From the NCBI GenBank assembly GCA_948999435.1, contig CARJCM010000038.1:1-12932 (forward strand): a stretch of DNA of 12,932 nt, in the 5' to 3' direction. Origin of the DNA: an uncultured Bacilli bacterium. Lineage in GTDB: Bacteria; Bacillota_I; Bacilli_A; RF39; UBA660. The notes beneath the pieces were generated by a model. It saw only the letters and a list, made by a program, of their open reading frames with translations. It did no database searches and was not told the origin of the DNA. The position numbers and the translations under genes were made by a program. Shown here piece by piece: positions 1 to 7,095 of the stretch (position 1 is its first letter; each line of letters opens with the position of its first letter).

Positions 1-24
1 CGTGAGGTTAGAGGGATTTAATAT

Positions 25-43
25 AATGATTTATCATTTTTTA
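25..43 (+). other. Weak AT-rich hairpin at left edge
   Basis: AATGA (25-29) and TCATT (34-38) form a 5-bp stem with a 4-base loop, followed by a short run of T. A frame entering from the left ends in TAA at 19-21, so this could be the weak terminator of an upstream gene. The stem holds only one G-C pair, so the call is tentative. Nothing else in bases 1-70 can be assigned. Confidence 0.2.
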
Positions 44-71
44 AATCTTTTGTTCTTAATAAAAATTTCTT

Positions 72-100
72 TTGCTTTATTCCATTTCTTAAGATATAAT
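72..100 (+). promoter_or_regulatory. Possible sigma-A promoter for the ABC exporter pair
   Basis: TTGCTT (72-77) is followed after 17 bases by TATAAT (95-100). A second overlapping-phase TATAAT sits at 101-106. The expected transcription start, near 107, would fall at or just after the first ATG of the ABC gene, so the mRNA would be almost leaderless or translation would begin at GTG 117. In such AT-rich DNA the match could be fortuitous. Confidence 0.4.
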
Positions 101-104
101 TATA

Positions 105-1823
105 ATGGTGAGAAATGTGAGATGGATATTAAATATTAATAAAAAGTATAAACTACCTTATATATTATCAAATATCTTTTTAATATTTTTTGATAGTATA
201 GGTTTTGTTATTCCCATAATTATTGGGTTTATTGTTGATAGAGTAACTAAAGAAGGAAATTATGAAAACTTATTACTAATAATAATTGGTTTAATTATCT
301 TTTCCATCATAAAAGTTTTAGGTTCATATTTTAGTGTTATTAAACTAGATATCGTAAGTGACAAAATAATAAGTGAATTAAAACAAAAATGTTATAAGAA
401 CGTGAATAATTTAGATCATGATTTTTTTGAGCATAACAACAAAGGTGAATTAATGACTAATTTTACAAGTGATATGTGGAACATAAGAAAACAAATTAGT
501 TTTAATATAAAGACTGTTGGAGCGATAATGTTAAGTTTTATTTGTTCTTTTGTGTATTTATTAACTATTAATGCACCTTTCACATTAATTCTTCTAACAC
601 CAGGTATAATAGTGGGTATTATAACAGTTATTTTTTATAAGCATATTCATAAAGAGTATGAAAAATTACGGGATATGACTAGTGATGTAAATGATTATAT
701 AAGTGATAATATTGAAGCTAATCGTGTTGTAAAAACATTTGCTTTAGAAGAATATGAAATCAAAGAAATGAAAAAAATTGGTAAGAAATATGTTGATAAA
801 GATATAAAAGTTGGATTTAAAGAAAATATATTTTATGGCAGTATTGATTTTCTTAGTTATTTTATGAGTGTAATATTACTTATTGTAGGAGGGTATCTAT
901 TTATTAATAATAGGATAACATTAGGAGAATTAATTATCTTTAATTCTTATCTTTATAACTTGCGTGCTCCATTTATTAGGCTAGGAGGACTACTTAATAG
1001 TATTGGGAGGTATGGTATAGCTAAAAAACGCATAAAAAATCTTTTAGATGCAAAACCAAAAATAGAATTAAAAGGCGAAGAACCATTAAAAACGTTATTA
1101 GTCCCAATTGAGTTTAAAAATGTCAGAATAGTTTTTGATAATAAAGTAGTTTTAGAAAACTTAAATTTGAAAATTAATCCTCAAGAAACAATTGCCTTTA
1201 TAGGTAAGACGGGAAGTGGTAAATCATCAATAGTAAATTTATTATTAGGATTTATTATTCCTGAGAGTGGAGAAGTACTGATAAATGGTAAAAATTATTT
1301 AGACTATAATATCAAAGATTTAAGAGAAAAAGTTGGATATGTTACCCAATCTAGTTTTCTATTTAGCGATTCAATCTTTAATAATATTAGATATGGAAAT
1401 TTGGAATTAAGTAAAAAGTCCGCTATGAAATATGCGAATATTGCTTGTTGTGATTATATCAAAAATATGCCTGAAGGGATAGATACTATAATTGGCGAAA
1501 AAGGAGTAGGTTTATCTGGTGGAGAAAAACAAAGATTATCTTTAGCAAGAGCTCTCGCTGTTAAACCAGACATTCTTTTACTTGATGATATTACAAGTGC
1601 ATTAGATATGGAAACTGAAGAAAAAATAAATGAAAGTATCAAGAATTTAGGTTATAAATCTACCAAAGTTATAATTGCTAGTAAAATAGTAAGTGTTATG
1701 AATGCTGATAGAATCTATGTCTTAGATAAAGGGAGAGTAATAGAAAGTGGTAATCATAAAGAATTAATGAATAAAAAGGGCTATTATTATAAATTATACG
1801 AATTACAGAAAGGAGATATTTAA
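105..1823 (+). CDS. ABC exporter half-transporter, degenerate-site subunit (LmrC/BmrC-like)
   Basis: This is a 572-residue fusion of an N-terminal six-helix exporter domain (about residues 15-310) and a C-terminal ATPase domain (about 335-565), the normal size for type IV half-exporters. Walker A is GKTGSGKSS (367-375), the signature is LSGGE (470-474) and Walker B is DILLLD (489-494). Two catalytic residues are replaced: Asp495 stands where the catalytic Glu is expected, and Ser526 replaces the switch-loop His. Such changes mark the degenerate ATP site of heterodimeric exporters such as LmrCD and TM287/288. The partner starts one base after this stop. Start choice: ATG 105 has no Shine-Dalgarno and overlaps a -10-like box. 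GTG 117, preceded by GGTGA (107-111), fits the GGTGA spacing of other genes here and would give 568 residues. The substrate (drug, lipid or peptide) cannot be read from sequence. Confidence 0.9.
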   Translation: MVRNVRWILNINKKYKLPYILSNIFLIFFDSIGFVIPIIIGFIVDRVTKEGNYENLLLIIIGLIIFSIIKVLGSYFSVIKLDIVSDKIISELKQKCYKNVNNLDHDFFEHNNKGELMTNFTSDMWNIRKQISFNIKTVGAIMLSFICSFVYLLTINAPFTLILLTPGIIVGIITVIFYKHIHKEYEKLRDMTSDVNDYISDNIEANRVVKTFALEEYEIKEMKKIGKKYVDKDIKVGFKENIFYGSIDFLSYFMSVILLIVGGYLFINNRITLGELIIFNSYLYNLRAPFIRLGGLLNSIGRYGIAKKRIKNLLDAKPKIELKGEEPLKTLLVPIEFKNVRIVFDNKVVLENLNLKINPQETIAFIGKTGSGKSSIVNLLLGFIIPESGEVLINGKNYLDYNIKDLREKVGYVTQSSFLFSDSIFNNIRYGNLELSKKSAMKYANIACCDYIKNMPEGIDTIIGEKGVGLSGGEKQRLSLARALAVKPDILLLDDITSALDMETEEKINESIKNLGYKSTKVIIASKIVSVMNADRIYVLDKGRVIESGNHKELMNKKGYYYKLYELQKGDI

Positions 1824-1824
1824 A

Positions 1825-3582
1825 ATGGTTAATAATTACAAGAAAGATGAAGAAACAACAAAATTTTCTTGGAAAAACATGAGTCGAATGCTTGAATTTG
1901 TTAAACCATATAAAAAAGAATTATTTATCTCTTTCTTCATTGGGATAATATCAAGTTTATTACTTCTTGTTATTCCTAAGATAATGGCATATGCTATTGA
2001 CGTATCATTTGTAAATAAAGATTTTATGCAAATAATATTATTAACTTTTATCATGTTAGGACTCGTTTTGTTATCAGTCTTTTTAACTAAAATTGAAAGA
2101 GATAAAATGATTATAGCGCTTGATAAAGTATCATATGATATCAAAGTAGAAATCTTTAAAAAACTACAATATTTACCTAATAATTATTTTGACACTAGAA
2201 GTCATGGAAAGATATATACTAGAGCTACTAGTTATCCTGATGATGTAGCAGGAATATTTTGCTATGTTATTGTTCAAGGTTTACTTGATATAGTAAATTT
2301 AATATTTGTCATTATATTTATGCTCATAACGAATACTCCTTTAGCTTTAATAAGTATAATTCTAGCTATAATATTAGTTATAATATTTGTGCTTTTAGCT
2401 CCTATTAGAAGAAAGCTTCAACATGTCGTAAATGATAAAAAATCAAATGTTAATGCTTATGTATCTGAAAGTATAAATGGTATTAGAATAACTCAAAGCT
2501 TTAATCGCGAGAGTGAAAATGAAAGAATTTTAAGAGATTTGGAAAAAGATAGACAAAAAGCTCAGAGAAAAACATTTTTCATTAATAATTTAAATTGGTC
2601 AGTAACAGGAATATTTAATTTATCAAGTATGGCTTTAATATATTATGTGGGGTTAAGGTATTTTTATCCAAGTGTTAGTTTAGGTACTATAATAGCTATC
2701 GATTCTTACTCATCAAGATTTTGGGACCCACTAGAATATATCACTAGTAGTTATAGTGATTTAATGGATGCTTCAACTTATTTAGAAAGAATATTTGAAT
2801 TATTAGATGAACCACTTATTATAGAAAACTCTCAAAAATCAATGATTTTAGATATTAAAGGTGATGTTGAATTAAAAAATGTTGTCTTTAGTTATGATAA
2901 AAAGAAAAAAGTATTAAATCATGTTAATTTAAAAATCAAAGCAGGTGAGAAAGTTGGTTTAGTAGGAGAAACTGGCTGTGGAAAATCTACAATATTAAGT
3001 TTGCTATCAAGATTTTATGATCCTGATGAAGGCGAGATTTTAATTGATGGCATTAATATTAAAGATATAAGGCTTAACAGTTTAAGAGGGCAGGTTAGTA
3101 TGATGCTTCAAGATAACTTTTTATTTGCGAGAAGTGTATATGACAATTTAGTATTAAACAAAAAAATTAAGAAAGAAGAAGTAATTAAAGTTTGTAAAAT
3201 GTTAGATATTCATGACATGATAATGAATTTAGAAAAAGGGTATGAAACTATACTTTTAAATAATGGTTCTAATTTATCAAATGGAGAACGTCAACTTTTA
3301 TGTATTGCGAGAATAATGCTTCAAGATCCAAAGATTTTAATATTAGATGAAGCAACAAGTAATATTGATTTAATGACCGAGAAAAAAATAACTAAAGCAA
3401 TAGAAATAGTTACTAAAAATAGAACTACAATAATGGTCGCACATCGTATATCTACGATAAAGAATTGTGATAAAATAGTTTTAATAAAAGACCACATAAA
3501 TTATGAAGAAGGAACTCATAATGAACTTATGAAGAAAAAAGGAGAGTATTATAAACTATATTCTTCACAAGCAATTCAATAA
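1825..3582 (+). CDS. ABC exporter half-transporter, catalytically competent subunit (LmrD/BmrD-like)
   Basis: This 585-residue half-exporter has a transmembrane domain (about 30-325) and an ATPase domain (about 350-580). Walker A is GETGCGKST (381-389), Walker B ILILD (504-508) is followed by the catalytic Glu509, and the H-loop His540 is present in VAHRIS. Its signature is LSNGE (484-488) instead of LSGGQ. In a head-to-tail heterodimer this altered signature faces the degenerate Walker site of the upstream subunit, while the intact Walker site here faces the intact LSGGE of the partner. The two genes are therefore complementary halves of one asymmetric pump in the cytoplasmic membrane. A strong AAAGGAG (1809-1815) lies inside the end of the upstream gene and the gap is one base, so the pair is co-transcribed and translationally linked. 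No terminator is visible after the stop. Confidence 0.93.
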   Translation: MVNNYKKDEETTKFSWKNMSRMLEFVKPYKKELFISFFIGIISSLLLLVIPKIMAYAIDVSFVNKDFMQIILLTFIMLGLVLLSVFLTKIERDKMIIALDKVSYDIKVEIFKKLQYLPNNYFDTRSHGKIYTRATSYPDDVAGIFCYVIVQGLLDIVNLIFVIIFMLITNTPLALISIILAIILVIIFVLLAPIRRKLQHVVNDKKSNVNAYVSESINGIRITQSFNRESENERILRDLEKDRQKAQRKTFFINNLNWSVTGIFNLSSMALIYYVGLRYFYPSVSLGTIIAIDSYSSRFWDPLEYITSSYSDLMDASTYLERIFELLDEPLIIENSQKSMILDIKGDVELKNVVFSYDKKKKVLNHVNLKIKAGEKVGLVGETGCGKSTILSLLSRFYDPDEGEILIDGINIKDIRLNSLRGQVSMMLQDNFLFARSVYDNLVLNKKIKKEEVIKVCKMLDIHDMIMNLEKGYETILLNNGSNLSNGERQLLCIARIMLQDPKILILDEATSNIDLMTEKKITKAIEIVTKNRTTIMVAHRISTIKNCDKIVLIKDHINYEEGTHNELMKKKGEYYKLYSSQAIQ

Positions 3583-3597
3583 TTTAAAAGGAAATAA

Positions 3598-3626
3598 TTG
3601 TTTTATTATTAATACTTTGATATAAT
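3598..3626 (+). promoter_or_regulatory. Promoter of the thioredoxin-like gene
   Basis: TTGTTT (3598-3603), a 17-base spacer and TATAAT (3621-3626) preceded by an extended -10 TG (3618-3619). The transcript would start near 3633, leaving a leader of about 15 bases that contains GAGG (3634-3637) ahead of ATG 3648. Confidence 0.7.
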
Positions 3627-3647
3627 TAATTACGAGGATGTGAAAAT

Positions 3648-4199
3648 ATGAAAAAAATAATAATTAGTATAATAACAATAATGTTATTAATCTTACCAAT
3701 AAATGCTAAAGCAGAAAGTAACGAAGTAACGATATATATGTTTAGATCTACCCAGTGTAATCATTGCGAAGATGCTTTAGAATATTTAAATGAAAACAAG
3801 GATAGTATCCCTGAAGGAGTAAAATTAAAAACTTATCAAGTATATCAAAATAGCAATAACATTAAGTTATTAGAACAAATACAAAAAGATTTAAACTTTG
3901 ATAAAGATGATATTGGAAGTATTCCTTTATTTATAATTGGCGAAGAATATATTTTTGGCTATTCTGGTCCAGCTGATATAAAAAAAGCTTTTAATTTAGC
4001 TGAAGAAGCTAAAAATGATAGTGAATATAAAGATATAGTTAAGGAAACAATTTCTAAATTATCATTAAAAGATGATTATATGATGTTAGATGAAATTTTT
4101 AGTGAACCAAGTAAAGTTGCCACTATGATAGTTTTTGGTATTTTTGGAGCCATTGTATTAGGTTTTGGCGCTATGATTATATTCTCACGAAAAAATTAA
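3648..4199 (+). CDS. Membrane-anchored extracytoplasmic thioredoxin-like protein
   Basis: This 183-residue protein starts with a signal peptide: KK, a hydrophobic stretch 4-17, and a likely cleavage site after AKA (20-22). A thioredoxin-like fold follows with the redox pair Cys37-Asn-His-Cys40 after a beta strand, and Ile-Pro93 as the expected cis-proline loop. A helical linker (about 112-155) leads to a C-terminal transmembrane helix (about 158-178) with RKN at the cytoplasmic end. The active domain is thus predicted to face the outside while tethered to the membrane. Thiol-disulfide exchange on exported proteins is the likely role; the partner is unknown and no DsbB/CcdA-type redox partner lies nearby. 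The start is set by a single ATG at the signal peptide. It has its own promoter and terminator, so it is probably monocistronic apart from read-through from the ABC pair. Confidence 0.82.
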   Translation: MKKIIISIITIMLLILPINAKAESNEVTIYMFRSTQCNHCEDALEYLNENKDSIPEGVKLKTYQVYQNSNNIKLLEQIQKDLNFDKDDIGSIPLFIIGEEYIFGYSGPADIKKAFNLAEEAKNDSEYKDIVKETISKLSLKDDYMMLDEIFSEPSKVATMIVFGIFGAIVLGFGAMIIFSRKN

Positions 4200-4211
4200 T
4201 ATTTAAGATAT

Positions 4212-4236
4212 AGCTACTTTTATTAGTAGCTTTTTT
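4212..4236 (+). terminator. Rho-independent terminator after the thioredoxin-like gene
   Basis: AGCTACT (4212-4218) pairs perfectly with AGTAGCT (4225-4231) across a 6-base loop and is followed by a T run to 4236. It lies 12 bases after the stop codon. Confidence 0.88.
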
Positions 4237-4240
4237 CATG

Positions 4241-4246
4241 TATAAT
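4241..4246 (+). promoter_or_regulatory. -10 box for the ATP-grasp gene
   Basis: A consensus TATAAT begins five bases after the upstream terminator's T run and 22 bases before the next ATG. The -35 region would fall inside the terminator's loop and right arm and matches the consensus poorly (TTTATT at best). Termination and initiation signals are packed together here. Confidence 0.5.
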
Positions 4247-4267
4247 AAATGAAATGAAGGTGTAAAT

Positions 4268-5221
4268 ATGAAAGTAGAAAATAGTATTAAACAAGAAAAA
4301 ACATTTAAAAATATATTAAGGGAGATATGTGAAGAAGAGAACATAAAATTTACATATCTATCAAAAGATTGGATAATAGTTTTAGAAAAAGATGGAATAT
4401 GTAGAACAATCGCTGGTTATAAATTCGATTTAAATAGTCATGGTTTAGGAGAAGTATGTGATGATAAATATGCACTATGTAAAGTACTAGAACATTTCGG
4501 TATACCAGTAGTAGAACATAATATTGTTTATGCTCCATCTAATAAAGAAAGTTATGCTAAGGATTGTAATACAGTTAAATATTTACAAGAATTATTTTTA
4601 AAATATCATAAATCTGTAGTATTAAAAATAAATAATGGAACCTGTGGTAATGGAGTAGTTTATATCACCGATATAAAAAAATTAGAAGAATACTACTTAA
4701 AATTATGTAACAAAAGTTTTTCATTAAGTTTATGTCCTTTTATAGATATAGAAAATGAATATAGATTAATAATATTAAATAAAAAAATAGAGCTCATATA
4801 CAAAAAAGAATTACCCATAGTTTACGGTGATGGTACGTCTTCAATTAAGGAGTTATTAAAAAACTTTAATTATGAATATTTTGAAAGTTATGATGGCACT
4901 AATAAAGACATTATTTTAAAAGAGAATGAGGAATATGTTTATAATTGGAAGTTCAATTTATCAGGAGGAGCCAAAGCCAGTTTTGACATAGATAATAAAA
5001 TTAAAACTGAAATTATAAAACTAGCTACTAAGATTATAACTAAAGTAGATTTAAAATTTGGCAGTATCGATATCATACGTGATAAAAAAGGTAATTACTA
5101 TTGTTTAGAAATCAATAGTGGAGTAATGATGGATAATTTAATCAAAGAAAATGAAAGTGGTTACGAAATAGCCAAAAACATCTATAAAAAAGCAATTATA
5201 TCAATGTTTAAAGAAAAGTAA
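4268..5221 (+). CDS. ATP-grasp ligase, cyanophycin-synthetase-like
   Basis: A 317-residue cytoplasmic protein with ATP-grasp features. DKYALCKVLEHFGIPVVEH (66-84) is the typical entry helix of RimK/cyanophycin-synthetase-type ligases. Lys120 precedes the glycine-rich NNGTCGNGV loop (122-130). ELPIVYGDGTSSIKELL (181-197) resembles the corresponding loop of cyanophycin synthetase. Asp268, Glu281 and Asn283 are the expected Mg-ATP ligands. The family activates a carboxylate as an acyl-phosphate and joins it to an amine. The Mur-ligase-like half of true cyanophycin synthetases is absent, so it is not that enzyme. The substrate cannot be named. AAGGTG (4257-4262) fixes the start. It sits alone between a terminator and the rplI promoter. 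Several Cys residues (21, 45, 64, 71) suggest a cytoplasmic location. Confidence 0.75.
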   Translation: MKVENSIKQEKTFKNILREICEEENIKFTYLSKDWIIVLEKDGICRTIAGYKFDLNSHGLGEVCDDKYALCKVLEHFGIPVVEHNIVYAPSNKESYAKDCNTVKYLQELFLKYHKSVVLKINNGTCGNGVVYITDIKKLEEYYLKLCNKSFSLSLCPFIDIENEYRLIILNKKIELIYKKELPIVYGDGTSSIKELLKNFNYEYFESYDGTNKDIILKENEEYVYNWKFNLSGGAKASFDIDNKIKTEIIKLATKIITKVDLKFGSIDIIRDKKGNYYCLEINSGVMMDNLIKENESGYEIAKNIYKKAIISMFKEK

Positions 5222-5236
5222 AATAGGCATGATTAA

Positions 5237-5265
5237 TTTACAACCAAGGTTAACTATGATATAAT
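5237..5265 (+). promoter_or_regulatory. Promoter of the rplI-dnaB operon
   Basis: TTTACA (5237-5242, five of six to consensus), a 17-base spacer and TATAAT (5260-5265) with extended -10 TG at 5257-5258. The expected start near 5272 leaves about 19 bases of leader holding AAGGAG (5277-5282), eight bases before ATG 5291. Confidence 0.8.
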
Positions 5266-5290
5266 AAATGATAGACAAGGAGTATAATTT

Positions 5291-5731
5291 ATGAAAATTA
5301 TTATGCTAGAAGATGTAAGAAAAGTTGGAAAAAAAGACGAGATATTAGAAGTAAGTGATGGATATGCTAATAACTATTTAATTAAAAATAAATTAGCAGT
5401 TCCCTACACCAAAAGAAGTAAAGAAGTCTTAGATAGAGAACTTGATGCTAAGCAAAAAGAAGAGGATAAAAAAGTAGCCGAGTATCAAGAAATAAAGAAA
5501 AAATTAGAAAATAAAATAATAGATTTTAAAGTAAAAACTGGTAAAGAAGACAAAGTATTTGGTAAAATCTCCACAAAACAAATTGCGGATGAGTTAAATA
5601 AACTTGGCTTTAAAATAGATAAAAAGTGCATTAAATTAGATTATGATTTAGCTAGTTTAGGCATTAGTGAGGTAGAAATAATTTTACACAAGAAAGTTAG
5701 TTTTAAAATACGCGCCAATTTAGTTAAATAG
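5291..5731 (+). CDS. rplI: 50S ribosomal protein L9
   Basis: This 146-residue protein matches the usual L9 length. The N-terminal domain carries the family pattern MKIIMLEDVRKVGKKDE followed by VSDGYANNYLIKNKLA (residues 21-36). A long charged connecting helix (about 42-75) follows, then the C-terminal RNA-binding domain. L9 binds 23S rRNA near the base of the L1 stalk and limits frameshifting. It is first in the operon. The Shine-Dalgarno of dnaB overlaps its stop codon (TAGGAGG), giving an eight-base intergenic gap. The rplI-dnaB order is conserved in Bacillota. Confidence 0.97.
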   Translation: MKIIMLEDVRKVGKKDEILEVSDGYANNYLIKNKLAVPYTKRSKEVLDRELDAKQKEEDKKVAEYQEIKKKLENKIIDFKVKTGKEDKVFGKISTKQIADELNKLGFKIDKKCIKLDYDLASLGISEVEIILHKKVSFKIRANLVK

Positions 5732-5739
5732 GAGGGTTT

Positions 5740-7086
5740 ATGGCAGCACGAGCATTACCTAATGATTATGAAGCAGAAATGAGTGTTCTAGGAGTTGCAT
5801 TTTTAAACAAAGATGCACTTGAAAAAATCAGTGATGAAGTAACAGAAGACATGTTCTTCAATGATAAAAATAGAATTATATTTAATGCTATAATCTCATT
5901 ATATAAAGAAAAAAATCCAATTGATATAACTACAATCAAGGCTGAGCTTGACAAGAAAAAAGTTTTAAATGAAGTAGGGGGACTTCCTTATTTAATGGAA
6001 GTTATCGATTCAGTAGTAACATCTGCCAATCTAGAGTATTACATCAAAATATTAAAAGACCATGCTATTAGAAGAAATTTAATAAATACGGCAACAGATA
6101 TTGTAACTAATGCTTATTCTAATGAAAATATCAATGGTTTATTAGACGAATCAGAAAGAAGTATATTAAATGCAGTTAGAGTAAGACAAACCAGTGAATT
6201 TGTGCCAATCCATGAAATACTCCGAAGAGCCCAAGAAAGACTAGAAGAGTTATCTAAAAATAAAAGTGATATTACTGGAATAAGAACAGGCTTTTATGAT
6301 TTAGATAAAGCAACTGCTGGTTTACATGGTGGAGAATTAATTATTTTAGCAGCTCGTCCTGGTATGGGAAAAACAGCTTTTGCTCTAAATATTGCAACAA
6401 ACGCTGCCTTTTCTACTGAAAAAGCTATTGCGATATTCAACTTAGAAATGAGTGCCGAGATGTTAGTTAATCGTATGATTGCTAGTGTTGGAGGAATAGA
6501 TTCGTACAAATTAAGCACTGGTAAATTAGAACATAATGATTGGAAAAGATACAATGAAGCGATGAGCAAACTAGGAAGTACTAACATTTTTATTGAAGAT
6601 AATGCTAGTATCACAGCTCCTGAGATTAAATCAAAATGTCGTAAACTTGCAAGTGGTCCTAATGGTTTAGGATTAGTTGTCATCGATTACTTACAGTTAG
6701 TTACGACTGGTTCAAACCGTATTGAATCAAGACAAGTTGAAGTATCCGAGATTTCTCGTAGCCTAAAGACCATGGCATTAGAATTAGATGTTCCAGTAAT
6801 CGCTTTAGCCCAACTTTCACGTAGTGTGGATAAGCGTGAAAACAAGGAGCCTGCTTTAGTAGATTTAAGGGAATCTGGTTCCCTAGAACAAGATGCTGAC
6901 TTAGTATTATTTTTAAATCGTAAAGATTATTATGAAGCTAAAACGGAAAAAAAGGAGACTGTTGTTCCAATCGATGTAATTATTGCCAAGCATCGTAAAG
7001 GTTCAACTGGATTATATAGATTATTATTTGAACTTAATATGAGTAATTTTAAAAATTATATCAGTACTGATATTGAAGAGATTTAG
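5740..7086 (+). CDS. dnaB: Replicative DNA helicase DnaB (DnaC in Bacillus)
   Basis: 448 residues, the normal length, with no intein. The N-terminal helical domain (about 6-105), which takes part in hexamer and primase contacts, begins LPNDYEAEMSVLG. The RecA-like motor (about 180-448) has the P-loop ARPGMGKT (205-212), Walker B VVIDYLQL with Asp316, and the LSRSVDKRENKEP/DLRESGSLEQDAD region. KHRKGSTG (417-424) is the arginine-finger segment. It unwinds the lagging-strand template as a ring hexamer. AGGAGG directly before ATG fixes the start. The next gene begins nine bases after the stop, with GGTGA between them. Confidence 0.97.
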   Translation: MAARALPNDYEAEMSVLGVAFLNKDALEKISDEVTEDMFFNDKNRIIFNAIISLYKEKNPIDITTIKAELDKKKVLNEVGGLPYLMEVIDSVVTSANLEYYIKILKDHAIRRNLINTATDIVTNAYSNENINGLLDESERSILNAVRVRQTSEFVPIHEILRRAQERLEELSKNKSDITGIRTGFYDLDKATAGLHGGELIILAARPGMGKTAFALNIATNAAFSTEKAIAIFNLEMSAEMLVNRMIASVGGIDSYKLSTGKLEHNDWKRYNEAMSKLGSTNIFIEDNASITAPEIKSKCRKLASGPNGLGLVVIDYLQLVTTGSNRIESRQVEVSEISRSLKTMALELDVPVIALAQLSRSVDKRENKEPALVDLRESGSLEQDADLVLFLNRKDYYEAKTEKKETVVPIDVIIAKHRKGSTGLYRLLFELNMSNFKNYISTDIEEI

Positions 7087-7095
7087 AGGTGAATT

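Noticed and set aside
2..139. Open frame entering from the left edge and ending in TAA at 137-139
   Set aside because: It runs through the promoter-like region and 35 bases into the ABC gene, its translation is a generic AT-rich hydrophobic string, and no start can be seen. The frame that ends at 19-21 is equally possible for an upstream gene.
105..5221. ABC exporter, thioredoxin-like protein and ATP-grasp ligase as one peptide-modification (graspetide-type) cluster
   Set aside because: The three units have separate promoters, and a terminator precedes the ligase. The gaps hold no open frame for a precursor peptide. The exporter is a generic heterodimer without a peptidase domain.
5241..5250. 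AACC-AA-GGTT dyad near the rplI promoter as an operator
   Set aside because: Four-base arms with a two-base centre are expected by chance, and it lies in the promoter spacer without a second copy. L9 autoregulation by such a site is not established.
6294..6683. Minus-strand open frame of 129 codons inside dnaB
   Set aside because: It lies antisense to the conserved P-loop region of dnaB, has no ribosome site or recognisable domain, and is a frame shadow. The other minus-strand open frames inside the ABC, ATP-grasp, walJ and VanZ-RDD genes were rejected for the same reason.
5740..7086. Intein or split in DnaB
   Set aside because: The helicase is contiguous at 448 residues with uninterrupted P-loop and Walker B regions.
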